A stretch of 12,779 nucleotides of DNA from Chloroflexi bacterium RBG_16_57_11. Lineage in GTDB: Bacteria > Chloroflexota > Anaerolineae > Anaerolineales > UBA4823. Shown piece after piece: positions 6,623 to 12,779 of the stretch. The notes below the pieces were generated by a model that was given only the letters and a program-made list of their open reading frames with translations, ran no database searches and was not told the origin of the DNA. Location of the stretch: positions 1 to 12,779 of the forward strand of contig MGNS01000092.1 of the NCBI GenBank assembly GCA_001795165.1. Direction: 5' to 3'. The position numbers and the translations under genes were made by a program. Positions within the stretch are counted from its first letter, which is position 1. The number at the start of each line of letters is the position of its first letter.

Positions 6623-7453
6623 ATGAACATTTCGAACCTATCGAATCAAATCGAGATCGCCTTTTGGACGGGTGTCGTTTCTCTTCTGCGCCACAGAAGG
6701 AATACTCGCCCGGTGTCCTTGGCGTTATTAATCCTGTTAGTTCTGTTTACTCTGCTGTTGACCGCCTTCACCTTTGTTTCAAGTGGGCGGACAACCCGCT
6801 TGCACGAACCAAAATCGGCTGCTGTCCACCTGGCGCACTACTCGGCCCGGCCAGACAATGGTCAGAACAATTTACTGTTGATCCTGGTAGATCAGGTGGA
6901 CGCTACGGAGCCAGGCCTGCAAGGCGTCTGGATGCTGATCCACGACTCATCTGGAAGGAAAATAACCTTTATGCCGATCTACCCTGCAGAGTCGAAATTT
7001 GGTCAGGATGTGAGGCAGGCAGTTGGGATGGAAAAAGTAAGCGGCTTGTCGCCGAAATTGGAACAGGTGCTCCAGAAGCAAGGTCTGTGGTGGGATAACT
7101 ATCTGGTTATCGATAAGGAAATTCTTTCACGGCTGGTTCAACAGGCTGATGGTATCGATCTTGGTAATGGCCGCCTGGATGGGCAGCAAGTGATTGGCTT
7201 GTTGCCGATCGCAGGCCAGGATGCCCAAACTGCGATAGGTCTTCAAGCGCGCATCGCCCGGGGGATATGCCAGCGCTTTGATTCGGTTTTGAAAGATGAA
7301 GGCCCGCAGCCGGTCTCTGAGCTGTTGATTGGTGAGGCGATGAACCAACCAGTTAATTCCAGTCTCTCCCACGCGGATTTATTAGCGTCTTGGAACCGCC
7401 TGATGAGGACCGGTGGTTTGGCTTGTGAATTTCCAACTTTGATTGGGAGGTGA
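6623..7453 (+). CDS. Single-pass membrane protein with degenerate LCP (LytR-CpsA-Psr)-like domain
   Basis: This 276-aa protein has a basic N-terminus (RHRRNTR, 23-29), one transmembrane helix (about 31-53) and an outside domain, so it is type II by the positive-inside rule. The outside part resembles the LCP fold: a strand NNLLLILVDQVD (82-93), WMLIHDSSGRKITFMPIYP (103-121), then WWDNYLVIDKEILSRLVQQADGIDL (156-180) and a helix with IGLQARIARGICQRF (205-219). LCP enzymes move glycopolymers from lipid carriers to peptidoglycan. The usual Asp/Arg pyrophosphate-binding residues after the IPRDT-type strand are not evident here (MPIYPAES), so it may be a non-catalytic relative. AGAGG at 6613-6617 lies 5 nt upstream, over the preceding stop. 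Its own stop TGA (7451-7453) is part of the next gene's Shine-Dalgarno sequence. The LCP link is a by-eye judgement; the membrane topology is firmer. Confidence 0.75.
   Translation: MNISNLSNQIEIAFWTGVVSLLRHRRNTRPVSLALLILLVLFTLLLTAFTFVSSGRTTRLHEPKSAAVHLAHYSARPDNGQNNLLLILVDQVDATEPGLQGVWMLIHDSSGRKITFMPIYPAESKFGQDVRQAVGMEKVSGLSPKLEQVLQKQGLWWDNYLVIDKEILSRLVQQADGIDLGNGRLDGQQVIGLLPIAGQDAQTAIGLQARIARGICQRFDSVLKDEGPQPVSELLIGEAMNQPVNSSLSHADLLASWNRLMRTGGLACEFPTLIGR
7446..7453 (+). promoter_or_regulatory. Strong Shine-Dalgarno overlapping the upstream stop codon
   Basis: GGAGGTGA is an eight-base perfect match to the usual bacterial anti-Shine-Dalgarno sequence. It ends 8 nt before the ATG at 7462, and its last three bases are the stop codon of the LCP-like gene. 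It decides in favour of the ATG at 7462 over a GTG at 7450 that the site itself would cover. Ribosomes finishing the upstream gene would occupy the site, which suggests translational coupling. Confidence 0.75.
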
Positions 7454-7461
7454 GATTACCC

Positions 7462-7791
7462 ATGTTGACTTCCTACACATTGATTATTTACCTGGATGCC
7501 ATGTTATTTTTGCTTGGCATGTTTGCTTTTATCGCCGGGGTCCTGATTCTGGCCCTGCGCACGGCGAGCACAGACATAAAAACCCTGGCCGTCCAAACCA
7601 CGCGCTTGGCGCAAAAAGGCCTGGCAGAGGATATTTCCGGGCTGGTCGGTAACGCTTCAACCTTATTAGATTCAATGAACCAGATGGTGCGGACGACGCG
7701 TGGTGTGGGAATCCTCCTGGCTTTACTGGGCATGTGCCTGATGGGTCTGGCGTGCTATTTTGCTTTGCAAATTTTCAAGGTGCCTCTATGA
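7462..7791 (+). CDS. Small two-helix membrane protein
   Basis: This 109-aa protein is not assigned to a family. It has two hydrophobic helices, about 8-32 (IIYLDAMLFLLGMFAFIAGVL) and 81-104 (GVGILLALLGMCLMGLACYF), joined by a loop of about 48 residues that looks like an amphipathic helix (DIKTLAVQTTRLAQKGLAEDISGLVGN). The loop's spaced leucines and alanines suggest coiled-coil or partner binding. Basic residues flank both helix ends on the loop side (R33, R77, R80), so the loop probably faces the cytoplasm with both termini outside. The layout is similar to small DUF948-like or holin-like proteins, but no diagnostic motif is present. It lies between the LCP-like membrane protein and a cytoplasmic TPR giant, and its stop overlaps the giant's start (ATGA, 7788-7791), so it may anchor that protein to the membrane; this is inference. 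Confidence 0.8.
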   Translation: MLTSYTLIIYLDAMLFLLGMFAFIAGVLILALRTASTDIKTLAVQTTRLAQKGLAEDISGLVGNASTLLDSMNQMVRTTRGVGILLALLGMCLMGLACYFALQIFKVPL

Positions 7792-10700
7792 AACCCTTGC
7801 CCTTTTCTTTGGAGTTGAAAAAGCACAGCTCTCCAGGCACCTGGCCATGGCTGTTGACGGCTCTGCGCCAGGACCCTTGGATATGGGCGGCCTTGGAGGC
7901 CTCTGATTTAGGCCAGCAAGCGTTGGAGACGCTTGGACAGGAGCCGTCGGATTGGACTCCTGCTGCGCTGGGCTTGCTGGCGATCGGCGGCCAGGTCCAG
8001 TCGACAGAGCTCACAACCCAACCGATGCAGCCCGTCGAGGAGGAACTGCAATTACGCGCCGACAGGGTCTACCAGACCTGGCTGGCGACCGGACCACAAC
8101 CGTTAACCCCCGGATCGTTGCCCGATTCGCCAGACCAGGCGTTATCGAATTGCGCATTGATTGCATTGGCGATACGCGAGCGTTATCGAGAGAACAGCGC
8201 CTGGCGTGGCATCTTTTCGGTTATCAGCCTGGATCGGTTGGAGACTCGCACTGTGCTGGCCTGCCTCTATGGTATTATCGCAGAGCCTGAACGCCTGGTG
8301 CTTGCCCTGGCTGAGTATGGCAATGGCCATCCCCGGCCTGATCTGGCTTTACATACCTTATTATGCCAGCCATTACCTCCTGATCAGCAAGCTAAGACCC
8401 TTAACGCTGTCCAAGACCATCTTTCTCCTGTGCAGAGGCATGAATTATTAAACAAGTTAGCTGCCCAACGTCCTGGATTGGCGCTGGGCATGGCGGGGGA
8501 TATCCTGGCTATCGGTGATGATGCCTGGTCCGGAGAAATCATCGAAGATAATACGATTTATCTGAGCCGCCATTTCGATCAGCTGGCGAGTTCTGTCCGG
8601 CTGGCAGATTGTTATCAGGTTGCTGGGCAGCCAGACCGTGCCGTTCCGTTGCTTGCAGAGACGTTACGCCTGGTGCGCCGGTTGCGGGGTCACCTCTCTG
8701 CTCGCCTGGCGCAGGTGGTGTCGAGCACGGAGACCAGCAATGATACCACCTGGCGTGAGACAGCCCAGGAGACCAGTTTGGAAGCCTGGAAACAGGCGGT
8801 GCAGCTGATCCCGGAAGATCCTCGCTATGTAGCCGGACTGGCGCATACACTGGTAAATGCCGGGCGGCTAACCGATGCCCAATCCTATCTGGCCGGTCAC
8901 CAGACCGATGGCGATTATCACCCTTCGATTTCGCTGACCTCGGCAATTCTGAGTGCTCGGCAAGATGATCTGGCGAGCGCCCGGCGGCATGCTCTCCAAG
9001 CCTTACGGCTGGTCGAAAGTGGCCAGGGGCTGTCCATAAACGAGCATATCGATCTGGCCCGTTTTTTTACCCGGTATGGAATGCCTGCTGAGGCGGTCCG
9101 AGCGGCACAGGCTGCTCTGATCCATTACCCGTTGAATCTCGAGTTGCTGACCTTGCTGGCGCAGGCACAATTCGACCTGGGTCAGGCTGAGCTCGCTCTT
9201 TCGGCAGCTTTTGTGATCCAGGCAAACTCTTCATCCGAGGGGGATGATGCGCTCGAGTCGTTGATCGTCACATCCCTGGAGTCGGTTGGCGCCTGGGAGA
9301 TGGCATTGGATATTCGCCTGGCTCGTCTGCAAAAGACGGAAAATCCTATGCTTGAGGATCTCCATGCTGTGATGCGGTGCGCAGAGAAAGCAGGTCAGTA
9401 CGACATCTTAGTGGAAACCAGCCGGCGTGCTGTAGAGCTCGATCCGGAGGATGTGCTGGCCCTGCACGGTTTAGCGGCAGGAGCTCTGGCAGTCGGTAAC
9501 TCTCAGGAAGCCATCGGCCATCTGGTTTTGGCTACTCAGCTGGCGCCGGATCAGGCGATGTTGTGGCTTTCCCTGGTTGGCGCATATCGTCAGGCTGGCG
9601 ACGAAACCCGAGCTATGGAGACCTTGCGCTCTGCCAGCCAGGCATTGCCCGAGCGCGCCGAAATTCATGCTGCCCTCGGAGAGGCTTACCTTTCACAAGG
9701 CGCACCCACGCAAGCGTTGTCTTGTTTCCGCCTGGCTGCCAAGCTCTCGCCTTCGCAGCACTATGCATTGCGCCTTGGACAGACCTTGTATCAGCTTGGG
9801 CACCTCGCTGAAGCCTGTAACGTCCTTGGTGAAGCTTATCAAGCTGCCAGATCCAGCCAGGATGAAGGTGCCGCTGATCATGACATGGTCACTCCATCCA
9901 CCCGGCCAGAGCTAGAGCTTGCCCATAGCTATGCTCGTGCGTTGCTAGCATCGAAACAGGCGGAACAGGCCATCCCCCTGATGGTGGAGGTCGCCCGGGC
10001 TCGGCCGGATGATCCCGAGGCCGGGATCGATTTATCACGTGCTTTGCTGCTCGCCACCGATCAGCCAATTAATGCACGGCAGGCGGCTCCGGTTCTCCAT
10101 CGCGTGCTGGCGCTGAACCCTCATGGGGCAGAGAGCGGCTACCATGGGAACCTGGATGACAAGCCAGCTTTGCGTGCGGAGGCGCGTGCCCTGCTAGCCG
10201 AAGCGTACGCAATCACCGGTGAGTGGGATAAGGCGATGGAAGCCTATCGACGGGCGCTGGATGACCCGTTAAACCGGCCCATTGAGCGCCAGACACGCCT
10301 TTCCACCGGGTTAGGCCTGGTTGCACTCAAGCTGGAACAGCCAGAAATGGCTGTGGCAGCCCTCGAAGAAGCTGCCCGCGCAGAACCATTAAACCCTCAG
10401 GTCCAGAAGACCTTGTCCGAAGCCTATCTGGCGAATGGCCTGGCGCCAGACGCTTATCAGGCTGCTTCGATTCTTCGGGATATTCAGCCGGATGACCTGG
10501 CTACCCAGATGTGGTTTATCGAGCAGGGGTTGAAACTGGTCGATCGACCAGGTATCAATACCCAACAACTCTGGCAGGAGATCATCCAGTCTTTGAAAGC
10601 AGCGACAAAATTGGCGCCCGAACGCGCTGATCTACATCTGCGCCTGGGGCGAATACTGGCAGATGACGGAGATCCGGCCGGCGCCTTGGATGCATTTCGC

Positions 10701-12779
10701 CGCATGGCCGAAACAGAGGCTTCACACCAGGCGATTCCAATTCCGCAGCTATACCAGATTGCTCGTACAGTACGCGAGCTGGGGGATGCCATTTTAGCAG
10801 TCCAGCTCCTGGAGCAGTCGATTGTCAAATCTTACAATGGAGAGACGGAAAATCCCCCGGCAATCCTGGCAGATTTGCTCGCAGAATTGTCCCTGGCACA
10901 ATACCAGGCCGGTAACTCTGAACAGGCGCTTATCGCAGTGGATAAGGCCTTAGCGGTTGACGAAGACCGGGCGGCCTTACATGTCCACAAGGCAGTGGTT
11001 TTACAGCATGATGGTCAGTTGAACCAGGCTTTGGAAAGCTTGCGCAACGCAGTGCGCTTGTCGCCTCGAGATCCAGAGCTGCGCTTGCACATGGCGGAGC
11101 TGTTGACCCAGCGCGGCGATCTGCCCAGCGCACTGGAGCAGGTAGAAAAAGGTTTGGCAATCCTGACTGATTCCGGCGCGATTGAGGATGACGCTCGCCT
11201 GGGCTTGCGCTTGAACCTCCAAGCGGCTGTCCTATCGAAAGCCACCTTGCGGTCCCGGCAGGCGTTGGAATATCTCCAGTCTGCCATGTCTCCTGAGGAG
11301 CCAGTTTATGATGCGTTCTCAAATGCCGCGCTGCGCGCTGAGCTGTGCCTGGATACAGGTGACCTGGCAGTGGCAGAACAGGCTGCCGACGTCTTGAAAC
11401 AGATAGCGTCGGATCATCCGCGCACGCATGCAATTGCCGCTCGCGTGGCACATCGGCGACACGAAGAAGACAAGCGCGATCAACATTACCGAGAAGCGTT
11501 AAGCTTACTGGATCAGTTTGAGGAGAAGCTGGATGTAACTACCCTGGCATCGAAAAAAGAGGATTATCTCTTCAGCTTTCTATCCACAGCCCAGGCTGCT
11601 TTAGATTGTCGCAAGTGGGATGAAGCGCTGGCAGTTCTCGATCGGTTGACTGAAATCATCCCCGAGACCCCGGTGGCTTATTATTTGCAGGCGCAGGTGT
11701 TGGTTGCTCGCGGGGAAGCCCAGATGCTCTTCCGGGATCTGGAAGTTACCCGACGGGTCTTGGATCCAGAAACCCTGTCAGAGGCGACCTGGGTGAATTT
11801 GAGCCAGAATTTGGCTGAGGCGCAGCGCTTGCTGGCGGTGCAGGTGTCGATGGATACTATCGATGATCTCAAACCGTGGAGGGATGAATGCCACCAGAAG
11901 CTATCGATCTGTATGGCGCGGGGAAAAGCGCTTTTTCAGCCAGAGGTTGGCTCCGCTTTGGTCTTACAGAGCCTGTTGCAGACGGCTACGCCTGAAGCAG
12001 CAGAGGTCGCTGCATTGGTGATAGCTTTCAGACGCAGTGGTGAGGCGGAAAGCGCTGTCCGAGCCGCCCAGGTGGGTTGGCGGCCGTTGTTTGAAGGAGA
12101 TGATGTCTGTGTGCATCCCCTGGTCCTGGCACAGGTCGCCCTGGCGGAGTCGGATGCCTCCCTGGCAATCGCCGATGTAGAGGATGCAATGAAATCTACC
12201 AACAACCAGGGAGAGGGTTGGCCCCAGATGCCAATGCTCCAGTACTTGCACGCCTGGAAAGCTTTTCAGGCTGGAGAGTTCTCAAAAGCATTAATTTCTA
12301 TCCAGAACGCGCTGGCAGCCTGGCCGGACGAGTCTCGTTGGCAGGAGCTGGCTGGGCGGATTTATCTGGGACAGGAACAATCCGCCGGCTTACCGGATAA
12401 AGTGAAAGCCATGAGCCATCTGGAGCGAGCGGTCGCACTTGAACCAGAGCGAGCCTCTACCCATCTGATGCTTGGCCAACTTTACCTCGAGAATGGGGAA
12501 GCGTTGCGCGCGGTGGAATCTCTGAAGGAAGCCGTTCAGCTAGATCCGACGCAGCCGAAGGCCTGGCTTGCGATGGCGCAAGCACAATATTCTTCTGGAG
12601 ATTTTGAGCAAGCCGCGATGAGTGCAGATCACGCTATCGAAGCAGATGCGGACTTGCCGGATGCCTTGCTCCTGCGCGGGAGGATCTCTCTGCAAACGAA
12701 TAATCCGCGTGGTGCACTCAGCCGGGCACAGGCCATCTTACGCAGCGATCCTACGAACGCCGATGCGATCTACCTGCTG
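7788..12779 (+). CDS. Giant tetratricopeptide-repeat protein (3'-partial)
   Basis: One frame stays open for 1664 codons from the ATG at 7788 to the window edge, with no stop and no frameshift. AAGGTG (7777-7782) lies 5 nt upstream, and the ATG overlaps the previous stop (ATGA). Nearly the whole length is made of TPR-type helical pairs with the usual small-residue positions and Pro at repeat ends. The clearest arrays are at about 548-655 (RAVELDPEDVLALHGLA onward), 947-973, 1044-1126 (KALAVDEDRAALHVHKAV onward) and 1539-1664 (HLERAVALEPERASTHLML onward). The first 230 residues are less regular and Trp-rich near the start (W19, W31, W33), and may be a separate domain. No signal peptide or membrane helix is visible, so it appears cytoplasmic. 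TPR arrays bind proteins, so a scaffold role for the FtsZ-like or membrane partners is plausible. No enzymatic domain is seen in the part present; one could follow beyond 12779. Confidence 0.9.
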   Translation, partial: MKPLPFSLELKKHSSPGTWPWLLTALRQDPWIWAALEASDLGQQALETLGQEPSDWTPAALGLLAIGGQVQSTELTTQPMQPVEEELQLRADRVYQTWLATGPQPLTPGSLPDSPDQALSNCALIALAIRERYRENSAWRGIFSVISLDRLETRTVLACLYGIIAEPERLVLALAEYGNGHPRPDLALHTLLCQPLPPDQQAKTLNAVQDHLSPVQRHELLNKLAAQRPGLALGMAGDILAIGDDAWSGEIIEDNTIYLSRHFDQLASSVRLADCYQVAGQPDRAVPLLAETLRLVRRLRGHLSARLAQVVSSTETSNDTTWRETAQETSLEAWKQAVQLIPEDPRYVAGLAHTLVNAGRLTDAQSYLAGHQTDGDYHPSISLTSAILSARQDDLASARRHALQALRLVESGQGLSINEHIDLARFFTRYGMPAEAVRAAQAALIHYPLNLELLTLLAQAQFDLGQAELALSAAFVIQANSSSEGDDALESLIVTSLESVGAWEMALDIRLARLQKTENPMLEDLHAVMRCAEKAGQYDILVETSRRAVELDPEDVLALHGLAAGALAVGNSQEAIGHLVLATQLAPDQAMLWLSLVGAYRQAGDETRAMETLRSASQALPERAEIHAALGEAYLSQGAPTQALSCFRLAAKLSPSQHYALRLGQTLYQLGHLAEACNVLGEAYQAARSSQDEGAADHDMVTPSTRPELELAHSYARALLASKQAEQAIPLMVEVARARPDDPEAGIDLSRALLLATDQPINARQAAPVLHRVLALNPHGAESGYHGNLDDKPALRAEARALLAEAYAITGEWDKAMEAYRRALDDPLNRPIERQTRLSTGLGLVALKLEQPEMAVAALEEAARAEPLNPQVQKTLSEAYLANGLAPDAYQAASILRDIQPDDLATQMWFIEQGLKLVDRPGINTQQLWQEIIQSLKAATKLAPERADLHLRLGRILADDGDPAGALDAFRRMAETEASHQAIPIPQLYQIARTVRELGDAILAVQLLEQSIVKSYNGETENPPAILADLLAELSLAQYQAGNSEQALIAVDKALAVDEDRAALHVHKAVVLQHDGQLNQALESLRNAVRLSPRDPELRLHMAELLTQRGDLPSALEQVEKGLAILTDSGAIEDDARLGLRLNLQAAVLSKATLRSRQALEYLQSAMSPEEPVYDAFSNAALRAELCLDTGDLAVAEQAADVLKQIASDHPRTHAIAARVAHRRHEEDKRDQHYREALSLLDQFEEKLDVTTLASKKEDYLFSFLSTAQAALDCRKWDEALAVLDRLTEIIPETPVAYYLQAQVLVARGEAQMLFRDLEVTRRVLDPETLSEATWVNLSQNLAEAQRLLAVQVSMDTIDDLKPWRDECHQKLSICMARGKALFQPEVGSALVLQSLLQTATPEAAEVAALVIAFRRSGEAESAVRAAQVGWRPLFEGDDVCVHPLVLAQVALAESDASLAIADVEDAMKSTNNQGEGWPQMPMLQYLHAWKAFQAGEFSKALISIQNALAAWPDESRWQELAGRIYLGQEQSAGLPDKVKAMSHLERAVALEPERASTHLMLGQLYLENGEALRAVESLKEAVQLDPTQPKAWLAMAQAQYSSGDFEQAAMSADHAIEADADLPDALLLRGRISLQTNNPRGALSRAQAILRSDPTNADAIYLL

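Noticed and set aside
6664..7098. 144-codon open frame on the plus strand inside the LCP-like gene.
   Set aside because: It is a shifted frame of a gene with a clear membrane helix and domain; its composition (Arg/Cys/Pro/Trp-rich) is typical of an out-of-frame reading.
7450..7461. GTG start at 7450 for the two-helix membrane protein.
   Set aside because: This GTG overlaps the Shine-Dalgarno itself; the ATG at 7462 has the proper spacing.
7952..8290. 112-codon plus-strand frame, plus others of similar size at 8161-8451 and 9577-9915.
   Set aside because: They lie within the continuous TPR frame, which is open throughout, and show no protein-like pattern.
8539..8946. 135-codon minus-strand frame, and a 173-codon one at 10930-11451.
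   Set aside because: They are antisense to the TPR frame, with Arg/Pro/His-rich composition and no domain.

Overview
The window is about 56% G+C by eye and tightly packed with protein genes. No RNA gene, insertion sequence or CRISPR array is visible. The families present fit a Chloroflexota (Anaerolineae-like) bacterium: a large DUF3160 protein, a thioredoxin-TPR protein, a degenerate glycosidase-like barrel, an FtsZ homologue, an LCP-like membrane protein and a very large TPR protein. The taxonomic call is inference, because there is no marker such as rRNA here.

Layout. Bases 1-2448 (+) hold the C-terminal part of a DUF3160 protein. Bases 2554-3390 (-) hold a CnoX-type thioredoxin-TPR protein, which converges on the first gene. 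A hairpin terminator lies between them. A 186-bp divergent region (3391-3576) contains an extended -10 promoter for the thioredoxin gene, a 27-bp dyad, and a sequence matching the sigma-54 -24/-12 consensus just upstream of the next gene. From 3577 to the window edge everything reads rightward with short gaps or overlaps: a 506-aa TIM-barrel-like protein, an FtsZ-family GTPase homologue, an 85-aa basic protein, a 276-aa LCP-like membrane protein, a 109-aa two-helix membrane protein, and a TPR protein open for 1664 codons that runs off the end.

The main point of interest is this rightward cluster. The FtsZ homologue keeps its nucleotide-binding motifs, but the second T7-loop aspartate is replaced by histidine (H223). 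It is followed by an LCP-like membrane protein, a small membrane protein and a giant TPR protein that are probably translationally coupled. Two almost identical 19-bp elements (18/19 identical), both perfect matches to TGGCACG-N4-TTGCA, sit before the barrel gene and before the FtsZ gene. This suggests that the cluster is a coordinately regulated unit, perhaps for a specialised envelope or division-like process. That function is inferred from the families and their order and has not been demonstrated.
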